From assembly GCF_042670205.1 (NCBI RefSeq), contig NZ_JBHUWD010000021.1, forward strand, positions 12,949 through 76,948: 64,000 nt of DNA, read 5' to 3'. Within the stretch, counting starts at the first letter, position 1. The number at the start of each line of letters is the position of its first letter. The notes under the pieces were generated by a model. The model was not told the DNA's origin. It worked only from the letters and a program-made list of their open reading frames with translations, and did not search any database. The translations under genes were made by a program, and so were the position numbers. This stretch comes from Luteimicrobium sp042670205. Its GTDB lineage: Bacteria > Actinomycetota > Actinomycetes > Actinomycetales > Cellulomonadaceae. Below, piece by piece: positions 26,348 through 34,867 of the stretch.

Positions 26348-27381
26348 GGGTCCTCCACGTCGTCGACTCGGACGCGTTCGCCGGCGTCGAGCGGCACGTC
26401 GCCAGGCTCGCCCGAGCCCAGGCCGCCGCGGGGGACCGCGTCCACGTGCTCGGGGGCGCTGTCGACGCGATGCGCGCCGAGGCCGGCCCTCGCGTCGCCG
26501 TCGAGCCGGTGCAGGGGCTGCGCACGACCGCGCGGGCCGTCGCGCGGCTCGGGTGCACCGCGGACGTCGTCCACGTCCACATGACAGCGGCCGAGGTCGC
26601 GGCGTCGCTCGCCGGGCCCCTGGCTGCGCTGCGCGGGCGGCGGCTGGCGCCCGTCGTCGCGACACGTCACTTCGCGCGTCCTCGGGGCTCGGGCCGCCTC
26701 GGTCCTCTGACCGCCGCGATCGCCCGCCGGCCCGTCCGGGCGCAGCTCGCGATCAGCGCCTACGTCGCCGCGCACGTCGACGGCGCCTCCGTCGTCGTCA
26801 GCCCGGGCGTCGACACGGCGGGCGACGCCCCACCGGCGTCCGATCGCGCCAGCGTCGTCCTCCTGGCGCAGCGGCTCGAGGCGGAGAAGGACGGCGACGT
26901 CGCTCTACGAGCGTTCGCGGCGTCGGGCCTGGCCGCCGGCGGCTGGGAGCTCCACGTCGCAGGCGACGGCGCCCTCCGGGCTGACCTCGAGGACCTCGCA
27001 ATGCGGCTCGGGATCGGCGCCGCGACGCGCTTCCTCGGGCACCGGGCTGACGTGCCCGACCTGCTCGACCACGCCGCCCTGCTCCTCGCGCCTTGCCGCA
27101 TCGAGGGTCTCGGGCTGAGCGTGCTCGAGGCGATGGCGCGGGGGCTGCCGGTCGTCGCGGCGGACGCGGGCGGACACACCGAGCTGCTCCAGGGCCTCCA
27201 CGGCGCGTGCCTCGTCGCCCCCGGCGACCCCGACGATGCCGCCCGCGCGCTCCGCGTTCTCGCCGCCGACCCGGCAGCCCGCGACGCCTACGGGGCGGCC
27301 GAGCAGCAGCGCCAGCGCCACACCTTCACGCTCGAGAACCAGGTACGGCACACCGAAGCGGTCTACCGTACGGTGCTGTGA
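26344..27381 (+). CDS. GT4 family glycosyltransferase
   Basis: 345 residues. RVLHVVDSDAFAGVERHVARLA opening and DVVHVHMTAAEVA belong to the acceptor half; the donor half shows VVLLAQRLEAEKDGDVAL near 180 and the E-x7-E pair in PCRIEGLGLSVLEAMARGLPV near 255. Start ATG overlaps the ligase stop (ATGA), and the stop overlaps the GTG of the next gene (GTGA), so the four genes from 22935 are translationally coupled. Confidence 0.92.
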   Translation: MRVLHVVDSDAFAGVERHVARLARAQAAAGDRVHVLGGAVDAMRAEAGPRVAVEPVQGLRTTARAVARLGCTADVVHVHMTAAEVAASLAGPLAALRGRRLAPVVATRHFARPRGSGRLGPLTAAIARRPVRAQLAISAYVAAHVDGASVVVSPGVDTAGDAPPASDRASVVLLAQRLEAEKDGDVALRAFAASGLAAGGWELHVAGDGALRADLEDLAMRLGIGAATRFLGHRADVPDLLDHAALLLAPCRIEGLGLSVLEAMARGLPVVAADAGGHTELLQGLHGACLVAPGDPDDAARALRVLAADPAARDAYGAAEQQRQRHTFTLENQVRHTEAVYRTVL

Positions 27382-28586
27382 CCGCACCCCCGTCCGCGCC
27401 CGCGCCGACACCGCCGTCCGCCGCCGCGCCAGGTGAGTCCCTGATCGTCGTGTCGCTCGAGCCGTGGGACGAGGTGTGGCGGCGCAACCAGTACCTCGTC
27501 ACCGAGCTGCTCCGCGCCGATCCGGCGCTCACCGTGCTGTTCGTCGAGCCGCCCGCCGACGTCACGTACGCCGCCCTGCGCCGGACGACGCCGCGCCCCG
27601 GGCGCGGACTTCGGCACGGCCCCGCCCTGGACGGCGTCGGGCCGGACCGCCTGTGGCTGTACGAGCCGACCAAGACGCTCCCCCGCAAGGTCGCCCCCCG
27701 CTACGACGACCGCCGCGCGCACCGGGTGCTCCGCGCCGCCCGGCACGCCGGGCTCGCCGACCCCACGCTCTGGGTCAACGACGTCGGCGGCGCGGCGCTC
27801 CTCGACGAGCGCCTGCCGACGCTCTACGACGTCACCGACGACTGGCTGGCTGCGGCCCGCACGCCCGACGAGACGGACCGGCTCACACGCGCCGAGGGCG
27901 CTCTCCTCGCGCGCGCCGACGTCGTCACCGTGTGCTCGCCCGCGCTCGGCGCCTCCAAGGGCGCGGGTCGGCCGGCGGGCGCGCCCGCGCCCGTGCTCGT
28001 CACCAACGGCGTCGACGCGGCGCGCTACCGCGACCCCGTCGCCCGTCCGCACGACCTCCCCCCGGGACGCACGGCCGTGTACGTCGGGACGCTCCACGCG
28101 GACCGGCTCGACGTCGATCTGTGCGTCGCCACCAGCCAGGCCCTCGACGGCGACGGGACGCTCGTCCTCGTCGGCCCCGTCGCGCTCGAGGCCGACGACG
28201 TGCGCCGGCTGCGCGAGGCCGAGGTGGTGCTGCTCGGGCCCCGCCCGCGCGACGCCGTCCCCGCTTACCTGCAGCACGCCGACGTGCTGGTCGTGCCGCA
28301 CGTCGTCGACGCCTTCACCGACAGCCTGGACCCGATCAAGCTCTACGAGTACCTCGCGGTCGGCCGGCCGGTCGTCTCGACGCCGGTCGCCGGGTTCCGC
28401 GACGCCGCGGCACCCGTCACGGTCGCGAAGGGCGCCGAGTTCGCGACGGCCGTCGTCGACAGCACCGCGGGGCCTCGCGTCGCCGCCGTCGAGCCGCCCG
28501 CCGACCTCCCGACGTGGCCGCGTCAGGCCGAGCTCATGCGCGACGCGCTCCGCGACGCGCGGCGACGGTCCGCCACGTCGCGGTGA
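27378..28586 (+). CDS. GT-B glycosyltransferase
   Basis: 402 residues. The first 20 residues are Pro/Ala-rich, then SLIVVSLEPWDEVWRRNQYL opens the acceptor half as in TuaH-like or GT1/GT4 enzymes; LYDVTDDWLAAARTPDE lies near 155. The donor half has AVYVGTLHADRLDVDL near 235 and VVDAFTDSLDPIKLYEYLAVG near 315, with the Asp-Pro-Lys-Tyr-Glu pattern of this subgroup. Coupled to the preceding gene by a 4-bp overlap. Its 3' end overlaps the convergent glycosyltransferase by 53 bp. Confidence 0.87.
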   Translation: MTAPPSAPAPTPPSAAAPGESLIVVSLEPWDEVWRRNQYLVTELLRADPALTVLFVEPPADVTYAALRRTTPRPGRGLRHGPALDGVGPDRLWLYEPTKTLPRKVAPRYDDRRAHRVLRAARHAGLADPTLWVNDVGGAALLDERLPTLYDVTDDWLAAARTPDETDRLTRAEGALLARADVVTVCSPALGASKGAGRPAGAPAPVLVTNGVDAARYRDPVARPHDLPPGRTAVYVGTLHADRLDVDLCVATSQALDGDGTLVLVGPVALEADDVRRLREAEVVLLGPRPRDAVPAYLQHADVLVVPHVVDAFTDSLDPIKLYEYLAVGRPVVSTPVAGFRDAAAPVTVAKGAEFATAVVDSTAGPRVAAVEPPADLPTWPRQAELMRDALRDARRRSATSR

Positions 28587-29730
28587 CGGTCGCCGCGGCG
28601 CGCGCGACCGGGAACCGCTCGAGCGCGGCGTCGTAGGCCGCGACCGCCCGCGCCCGGCTCGCCGCTGGGTCGTCGAGCACCCCGACGACCGCCGCCGCGA
28701 GCGCGTCGCTGTCGCCCGGCGGGACGAGGACCCCGAGCGGGCCGTCGTCGCCGCGCAGGATCTCGGTCACGCCGCCCGCGTCCGCCGCGACGACGGGGAC
28801 CCCGCGGACCATGCCCTCGACGACCACCTGCCCGAACGGCTCCGGGACGGGCGACGCGTGCACGAGGACGCTCAGCCCGTCGAGGACCGCTGCGACGTCG
28901 TCGACGTGCCCGACGACCTCGACCGCGTCGCCGAGGCCCAGCCGGGCGATCTCGGCCGTCACGTCGGCCGCGTAGTCCTCGCCCCCGAAGAGCGGCGCCC
29001 CCACGAGCCGGAACCGGGCGCCCGGGTGCGCGGCCAGCACGGCCGGCACCGCGCGCACGAGCTCGAGCTGCCCCTTGGTCGGGCTGATCCTCCCGACGAG
29101 CCCGACCACAGGAGGGCTCGGGTCGACGCGCTCGCGGGCACCGTCCGGCCGGACCTGTTCCGGGGCGAACCCCGGGTAGGCGACGACGGCGCCCGGCGGC
29201 AGGGTGGCAGCGGTCGCCTCCGAGTTCGCGACCACGGCGCGCGGCACGCGCTCGGCGAGCCACCGGAACACCCTCGCCACACGAGCGGGAAGGTAGTCGT
29301 CCGCGACCCGGTCGTGGACGTGCCAGACGACGGGGGCCCGCGCCACCGCGGCAGCGACCGAACCCAGCACGTCGGCCTTGAGCGACTGCGTGTGCACGAC
29401 GTCGGGCCGCAGCGTCCGGAGCCGCCGCGCGAGGCGCCACACGAACGGCACGGCGGCCCACGCCGACCGGACGCTCGCCCACGCGCCGAGCGTGTCGCGC
29501 GACCGACCGCGGACGCCCTCGCCGAGCCGGACCACCTCCACGGGCGTGCCCCCGTCCCGGAGCCGCCCGACCAGCGGCCCGTCGGCGAAGACGATCACCC
29601 GGACCCGGACCTCGGCCGGGTCGAGCGCCTCGCACAGGCGCGCCAGCGCGAGCTCGCCTCCCCCGAGGTCCGCCGTGTGGTCGAGGACGACCACCCGCAG
29701 CCGGGCGTCCGACGGGATCGGCCGGCTCAC
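28534..29730 (-). CDS. GT4 family glycosyltransferase
   Basis: 398 residues. VVVLDHTADLGGGELALARL is the glycine-rich opening, DVVHTQSLKADVLGS follows, and the donor half shows VVGLVGRISPTKGQLEL near 215 and EPFGQVVVEGMVRGVPVV near 290 (E-x7-E). GTG start overlaps the stop of the Wzz/Wzc-like gene by 4 bp. It is the last gene of the minus-strand run that begins at rplY or at the GT gene at 32954. Confidence 0.92.
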   Translation of the reverse strand: MSRPIPSDARLRVVVLDHTADLGGGELALARLCEALDPAEVRVRVIVFADGPLVGRLRDGGTPVEVVRLGEGVRGRSRDTLGAWASVRSAWAAVPFVWRLARRLRTLRPDVVHTQSLKADVLGSVAAAVARAPVVWHVHDRVADDYLPARVARVFRWLAERVPRAVVANSEATAATLPPGAVVAYPGFAPEQVRPDGARERVDPSPPVVGLVGRISPTKGQLELVRAVPAVLAAHPGARFRLVGAPLFGGEDYAADVTAEIARLGLGDAVEVVGHVDDVAAVLDGLSVLVHASPVPEPFGQVVVEGMVRGVPVVAADAGGVTEILRGDDGPLGVLVPPGDSDALAAAVVGVLDDPAASRARAVAAYDAALERFPVARAAATVTATWRTVAARRGARRA

Positions 29731-31715
29731 CGCGCGTCAGGCGCGGACGGCTGGTCCGTCGTGTCCTCGACGACGGCGATCGCCCCGGTCTTCGGGCGGC
29801 CCTGCACGGGGCTCCACGCCGGCTGGATCCTCGGTCGGCCCTGGCGCAGGCTCGGCGGTGCGGTGCGGACCGAGCCCGTCGTCGCGGGAACCGGCCGGGC
29901 AGCCGCGGGGGCGGCGGGCGCGGCGGGACGGGCTGGGGAGCTCGTGCCCGCCGGGGCTCCTGCGGGCCTCGTCGCAGCGGGCGGCTGCGCGGGCGAGGCG
30001 GACGTGGGGCCGGACGAGGCCGACGCGGGCGTGGGCTGCGGACCGCTCGGCTGGTGCCGGACGGGCTGGGACCGGAGGGGCTCCGGCCCGGCGGCCGGCT
30101 CACGCGACCCGAGCGCGGTCCGGCGCTCGGCACGTGACACGCCCGTGGGCGCCGAGGGCTCGGCGGCCCCCTGCGCCGGCGAGGATGCCTGCGCCGTCGA
30201 GCCGGCGGGTGCCGCGACCGGCGCTCCGTTCGACCCGCCCGCAGGGGCTGCGGAGGCCTCGCCGTACGTCGCCGCGTACGCCATGCGCCGGCTGCCCTGG
30301 ACACCGGCCACCGCGAGCCCGGACAGGTGGACGTGGTTGACGCGCAGGCGCTTGACGGCCTCCGCGAGCACGAGCTCGTCGGTTTTCCCGACGCTCGCGA
30401 CGAGCACGACGCCGTCCGTGTAGCTCCCGAGGATCGTCGCGTCGGCGGCTGCGAGCACGGGCGGCGCGTCGATGACGAGCACGTCGGCCTGGCCGCGCAG
30501 CGACGCGACGAGCTCGCGTGCCTGCGCCGTCGCGAGGTAGTCGGCCGGGTCGAGCGGCTGCTCGGGCACCGGGAACAGCGACAGGTTGGGCACACGCGTG
30601 GGACGCAGCGCCCGCGGGTCGCCGGTCCAGCCGTCGGGTGCCGGAAGGATCTCGTCGAGCTCGGGCCGGCGCATGTCGCCCGACATCGCGATGGTGCGTC
30701 GCCCGGACAGGGCCCACGAGGCCGCAAGGTTGGCCGCGATGAAGGAGCGGGGAGCGCTCGGGTCCGCGGCCGTGACGACGACGGCGATCTGGTCCCGGTG
30801 CGCCGCGGACACCTGCACGGCCGTGCGCAGCTCGCGAATCGACTCGGTGTACGGCGTGGCGACACGGCTCGCGACGGGCAGGTGCCCGTGGTGGGTCGCG
30901 TCCTTGAGGGCTCGCTTCACGCCGTCGATCTCGGCCAGGACCGGCGCCTCCGCGATCTCCGCGGCCTGCCCCACCGTCCGCAGCCTGAAGTCGACACCAC
31001 GCCGGGCGAAGGCCAGCCCGACGCCCGCAGCGAGGCCCGCGAGGAACGAAATTGCCAGAACGCTGTCCCGCCCGAGGCCGAGGGGCACGCCGGCGGTCGC
31101 GGGCTTGGCGATCTGTCCGGGCGGGCTGAGCGAGCCGTACGCCGACCAGGTCCGCGTGAGGGAGTTGAGCGTATCGGTGCCCGAGCTCTGCAGTGCCTTC
31201 GCCTTGGGGTCGTTCTTGTTCTTCCGCAGCGTCGCCTGCGCGTCGGTGATCTGCTTGCTGGCCGCGTCCATCTGCTTGGACACCTTGTCGGCCTGTTGGC
31301 CGACGACCGTCGGCAGGTACGCGACGTACGCCTTCGCGAACGCGTTGGCGAGCGCTCCGGCGCGGACCGGCCCGGCGTCCTTGGCCTGGATCGTCATGAC
31401 CAGCGTCTCGGCGTCGTAGGTCGCGGTCACGCGCGACGCGAGGTCTCGCGGCTCGGCGCCGCCGCCGACGTCCTGGGCCGCGGCCTGCGCGACGGGTGTG
31501 GACGTCACGAGGGTCGGGTCGGTGTTGGCCGTCACGGCCGAGCCGCCCTGGTCGCCGCCGCTCTGCACGGAGGCGAGCTGCACGGTCGCCGTGCCCTGGT
31601 ACGTCGTGACCTGGCGGTTGAGATACAGGACGGCCGCGACCATGACGATCACGACGGCCGCCAGCACGTACCACTTGCCGTCCCACACCGTACGCAGGAA
31701 CTCGCGGACCGTCAC
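29727..31715 (-). CDS. Wzz/Wzc-like chain-length protein with degenerate kinase domain
   Basis: 662 residues. Membrane helices at about 14-33 and 218-238 bracket an extracytoplasmic domain, as in polysaccharide co-polymerases. The cytoplasmic domain looks like a BY-kinase, but Walker A reads ADPSAPRSF (about 317-325) instead of GxxxxGKST, so the Lys and glycines are gone; Walker A' is SGDMRRPELD and Walker B VLVIDAPPV is kept. Residues 490-662 are a Pro/Ala/Thr/Ser tail without the usual Tyr cluster. I infer a non-catalytic length regulator or scaffold. GTG start. Confidence 0.85.
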   Translation of the reverse strand: MTVREFLRTVWDGKWYVLAAVVIVMVAAVLYLNRQVTTYQGTATVQLASVQSGGDQGGSAVTANTDPTLVTSTPVAQAAAQDVGGGAEPRDLASRVTATYDAETLVMTIQAKDAGPVRAGALANAFAKAYVAYLPTVVGQQADKVSKQMDAASKQITDAQATLRKNKNDPKAKALQSSGTDTLNSLTRTWSAYGSLSPPGQIAKPATAGVPLGLGRDSVLAISFLAGLAAGVGLAFARRGVDFRLRTVGQAAEIAEAPVLAEIDGVKRALKDATHHGHLPVASRVATPYTESIRELRTAVQVSAAHRDQIAVVVTAADPSAPRSFIAANLAASWALSGRRTIAMSGDMRRPELDEILPAPDGWTGDPRALRPTRVPNLSLFPVPEQPLDPADYLATAQARELVASLRGQADVLVIDAPPVLAAADATILGSYTDGVVLVASVGKTDELVLAEAVKRLRVNHVHLSGLAVAGVQGSRRMAYAATYGEASAAPAGGSNGAPVAAPAGSTAQASSPAQGAAEPSAPTGVSRAERRTALGSREPAAGPEPLRSQPVRHQPSGPQPTPASASSGPTSASPAQPPAATRPAGAPAGTSSPARPAAPAAPAAARPVPATTGSVRTAPPSLRQGRPRIQPAWSPVQGRPKTGAIAVVEDTTDQPSAPDAR

Positions 31716-31763
31716 GCGCCGCCTCGCCTTCTGGAGCCTCTCGACGAGCCCTCGCGGCCCCGT

Positions 31764-32954
31764 CTACCCATCATGACGCTCGTGCTCCACGATCGTGCGG
31801 ATCCGGTCCAGAAATCGCCCGGTCCCGAAGCGCGCCACGTGGTCCGCGAGCGCCTGATCATCCCACGCCGTCCTGGCGGCTTCCTCGATCGCGCGCGCGA
31901 TCTCCACAGGATCCGGCTGGTCGAAGAAGGTGCCGGTCACGCCGTCGGCGACAGTGTCGAGGTAGCCGCCGTCGCGCAGGACGACGGCGGGTGCCCCGAA
32001 GGCCCCGGCTTCGAGCGGCGAGAGCCCGTAGTCCTCGTAGGACGCGGCGACGAGCGCGCCCGAGCTCGCGTACAGCCAGCGCAGCGACGCGTCGTCGACG
32101 CGGCCCAGCAGCCGCACCCGGGGCTCACCCGCCCCGTCGGGGTTCCCGGTCGCTCCCCCGCCCGACGCCGGCACGGTCCCCGCGGCCCGTGCGAGCCCCT
32201 CGAGGCGCGCCCGGTCGGGACCGTCGCCGACCACGACGAGGCGCCGGTCCCCCAGCTCGCGCACGGCACCGATCACGGCATCCACGTTCTTGTACGGGAG
32301 GAGCCGGGCCACGCACAGGAGGAAGCCCGGGGCGACGCCGTCGACCGGGCGGGAGGCGCCGTCGTCGGGCAGGAGGGCCGGAGGCGGCGGGACGACCTCC
32401 GCCTCGATGCCGTAGGCGGCCCGGACCGCACGAGCGGTCACCGTCGAGTTGGCGAGGTAGCGGTCGGCGTGGTTCGCGGCGCGCCGGTCCCACGCACGCA
32501 GGGACGGGCCCAGGACGCCCAAGGTGCCGCCGGCGACGGCGCGACGGACCTTGTCAGCCGCACGGGCGCCCTCCTCCCCCGACAGGTAGCGCTCCCGCTG
32601 GTAGAGCCAGCGCGCGGGCGCGTGACAGTAGACGACGGTGCGGCGCGCCCCGCGGTAGCCGTGCGCCCAGCCCGTCGAGCTCGCGAGCAGGACGTCCGCG
32701 TCGACCCGCTGCACGCCGACCGCGGGCGCGAGGAAGGGCAACGCGTAGTGGTGGTGGCGCCGCAGGTACCCGACGCGGTCGAGCGGGCCCGTCCGAACGT
32801 CGAGCTCGGCGAACTCCGGGAACGTCGCCGCCGGGTCGTACAGGGTGGTGTAAAGGGGCGCGCTGGGGAACGCGCGCGCCAGCAGCAGCGCGACGCGTTC
32901 GGCGCCGCCGCGCTGGGTGGCGTAGTCGTGCGCGAGCGCGACGTCTGCGGTCAT
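31764..32954 (-). CDS. GT4 family glycosyltransferase
   Basis: 396 residues. VALAHDYATQRGGAERVALLL opening, VVYCHAPARWLYQRERYLSG near residue 115 and FLLCVARLLPYKNVDAVIGAV near 220 match the mannosyltransferase-like GT4 group; the donor loop SYEDYGLSPLEAGAFGAPAV near 320 keeps E-x7-E. The ATG at 32954 follows AGGGGG by 5 bp and is preferred over an in-frame GTG 13 codons upstream. It lies 45 bp after pth, so the glycan genes may share its transcript. Confidence 0.9.
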   Translation of the reverse strand: MTADVALAHDYATQRGGAERVALLLARAFPSAPLYTTLYDPAATFPEFAELDVRTGPLDRVGYLRRHHHYALPFLAPAVGVQRVDADVLLASSTGWAHGYRGARRTVVYCHAPARWLYQRERYLSGEEGARAADKVRRAVAGGTLGVLGPSLRAWDRRAANHADRYLANSTVTARAVRAAYGIEAEVVPPPPALLPDDGASRPVDGVAPGFLLCVARLLPYKNVDAVIGAVRELGDRRLVVVGDGPDRARLEGLARAAGTVPASGGGATGNPDGAGEPRVRLLGRVDDASLRWLYASSGALVAASYEDYGLSPLEAGAFGAPAVVLRDGGYLDTVADGVTGTFFDQPDPVEIARAIEEAARTAWDDQALADHVARFGTGRFLDRIRTIVEHERHDG

Positions 32955-32999
32955 GCGAACCCCCTGGGAGCGGCGTCCACGAGCCGCGGGCACGGATCG

Positions 33000-33605
33000 C
33001 TACGCCTTCGTGTGGAACTTCCCCTGCGCGGCGAGCAGGCCCTGCGTGAGCACCATCTCGACGGCGTCCGCGGCGTCGTCGAGCAGGAACGGGAGCTCCT
33101 TCTTCTCTGCCGCGGAGAAGTCCTTGAGGACGTAGTCTGCCGCGTCCATGCGCCCCGGTGGGCGTCCGACGCCCACTCTCACCCGCACGTAGTCCTTGGT
33201 GCCGAGCGCCTTGGTGGTGTCGCGCAGGCCGTTGTGGCCGCCCTCGCCGCCGCCGATCTTCAGCTTGAGGTCCCCGAACGGGATGTCCATCTCGTCGTGG
33301 ACCATGACGACGTTCTCGGCCGCGACATCGTAGTAGCGCGCGAGCGCGCTCACGGCGCCGCCGGACGTGTTCATGTACGACGTCGGCTTGGCGAGCACGA
33401 CGCGCGGCCCCGGCGCTCCCCCGGGCGCGGTGCCGAGCCGACCCTCGGCCGCGAGGGCGAGGCCGTGCGAGCCCTTGTGCGCGGCGAACGTCGTGCCGAC
33501 GCGGCGCGCGAGCTCGTCGAGCACCATCTGGCCGACGTTGTGACGGTTGCCCGCGTAGCGGGACCCGGGGTTCCCGAGCCCGACGACGAGCCAACGGTCC
33601 GCCAT
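33000..33605 (-). CDS. pth: Peptidyl-tRNA hydrolase
   Basis: 201 residues. All family marks are present: VVGLGNPGSRYAGNRHNVG with the catalytic His (about residue 22), KPTSYMNTSGGAV, VHDEMDIPFG with the catalytic Asp, and GGGEGGHNGLRD. It frees tRNA from prematurely released peptidyl-tRNA in the cytoplasm. AGGAGG stands about 7 bp before the ATG. It follows rplY, from which it is separated by a hairpin at 33670-33707. Confidence 0.98.
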   Translation of the reverse strand: MADRWLVVGLGNPGSRYAGNRHNVGQMVLDELARRVGTTFAAHKGSHGLALAAEGRLGTAPGGAPGPRVVLAKPTSYMNTSGGAVSALARYYDVAAENVVMVHDEMDIPFGDLKLKIGGGEGGHNGLRDTTKALGTKDYVRVRVGVGRPPGRMDAADYVLKDFSAAEKKELPFLLDDAADAVEMVLTQGLLAAQGKFHTKA

Positions 33606-33669
33606 GCGTGATCCTCCTGGTCGCTGCGTGTGGATGCCTGTCCGGACGCCCCGTCTGCCCGGGACGCAC

Positions 33670-33707
33670 GACGGCGCCCGGCCCCTCGCAGGGTACCGGG
33701 CGCCGTC
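33670..33707 (-). terminator. Hairpin between rplY and pth
   Basis: GACGGCGCCCGG (33670-33681) and CCGGGCGCCGTC (33696-33707) form a perfect 12-bp stem around a 14-base loop whose ends can pair further (CCCT/AGGG). There is no T-run, as is usual for actinobacterial terminators. It would end or attenuate rplY transcription ahead of pth. Confidence 0.65.
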
Positions 33708-33733
33708 GGGCGTGGTGCGTGAGAGCGGGTGGC

Positions 33734-34348
33734 TCAGGCCTCCGCGGACTCCTCGGCGGCGGCCTCGGCGGTCTCGCCCTCGGCGCCCTCCTCGGTCTCC
33801 TCCGGCTCGGCCGCGCGGACCTCGCTGACGGCGACGACGAGCGTCTCGGCGTCGGACAGCAGCGTCGCGCCCTTCGGGAGGGTGATCTCGCCGGCGTGGA
33901 CCTTCGCGCCGTCCTCGAGACCCTCGATCGAGACGGTGACCGACTCGGGGATGTGGGTGGCCTCGACCTCGAGCTGGAGGTGCGTGGCGTCCTGCAGGTG
34001 CGTGGTGCCGGGGGCCGACTCGCCCTCGACGACGACGGGGACCTCGACGGCGATCTTCTCGCCGCGCTTCACGATGATGAGGTCGACGTGCTCGATGACG
34101 TTCTTGACCGGGTCGCGCTGGACCTCGCGGGCGATCGCGAGCTGGTCCTTGCCCTCGACGTCGATCTCGAGGAGGGCGTTCGAGTGCTTGAGCGCGAGCA
34201 TGGTGTCGTGGCCCGGGAGGGCGACGTGTACCGGCGCGGAGCCGTGGCCGTAGAGGACGGCGGGGACCTGGCCGGCGCGACGCAGGCGGCGGGCGGCACC
34301 CTTGCCGAACTCGGTGCGGGTCTGGGCGACGAGCTTCGTCTCGGACAT
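33734..34348 (-). CDS. rplY: 50S ribosomal protein L25 (general stress protein Ctc form)
   Basis: 204 residues, the long TL5/Ctc form: an N-terminal 5S-rRNA-binding L25 domain (TEFGKGAARRLRRAGQVPAVLYG, then HVALPGHDT) and a C-terminal beta domain (VPVVVEGESAPGTTHLQ, HIPESVTVSIEGLEDG) ending in a Glu/Ala-rich acidic tail. GGAGAG lies 9 bp before the ATG at 34348. Gene order with prs and glmU is the conserved actinobacterial one, but here they are separated by three other genes. Confidence 0.97.
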   Translation of the reverse strand: MSETKLVAQTRTEFGKGAARRLRRAGQVPAVLYGHGSAPVHVALPGHDTMLALKHSNALLEIDVEGKDQLAIAREVQRDPVKNVIEHVDLIIVKRGEKIAVEVPVVVEGESAPGTTHLQDATHLQLEVEATHIPESVTVSIEGLEDGAKVHAGEITLPKGATLLSDAETLVVAVSEVRAAEPEETEEGAEGETAEAAAEESAEA

Positions 34349-34867
34349 GAGGTTCTTCTCTCCAGTGCTGAGCGGGCCGACCGCCAGTGGGGTGCGGACG
34401 GCGTCGTCCGTCAGGGGGTTGCCGGGCCGGAGCACCGACCGGAGCGTGAGCTTGAGAGGGCTGCCCGGTGCGGTCCTGCACGGTCCGTCCTGGCGGACGG
34501 GCGGCTGCATCGGCGCGGGACGCATGACGGACGCGCGCGTGCACGCCGCCTGTGTCGATCACGGACGCCGGAGAGCCCCGCACAGTTCCGGGGAAATCCG
34601 ATGTTGTGGATGACGGGCGCTTCTCGCTCTCGCGAGCTGCCGGCCCGTCAGACGTCCCTCGCCGAGGCAACCTCACCAGGGTACCCGCCCGACGGCGCCA
34701 GACGAAACCGGTCAGCCGGCCCCGCAGCCCAGTCGCCCGGATCGCTTCGACGGCGGGCCCCCGGGGTACCGGGGCACCCCTGCGTATCAGAGCCGGGCCG
34801 CGCACGCTCCGTCCTGGTGAGCAGCGACGCTCCTCGTCGCGACTCCGTCCGCCCCCCGGAGGTTCCG
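34349..34867. other. 519-bp divergent intergenic region
   Basis: Lies between rplY (minus) and the 719-aa gene (plus) and must hold both promoters. I see no RNA gene and no long repeat. GC-rich inverted segments around 34755-34790 (CCCCGGGGTACC type) could form a hairpin, and no convincing -10/-35 pair stands out on either strand. Confidence 0.3.

Noticed and set aside
1..33000. Glycan cluster as a recent horizontally acquired island
   Set aside because: Base composition and codon use look like the neighbouring housekeeping genes, and no mobility gene flanks it. Variation by older exchange is possible but not shown by this sequence.
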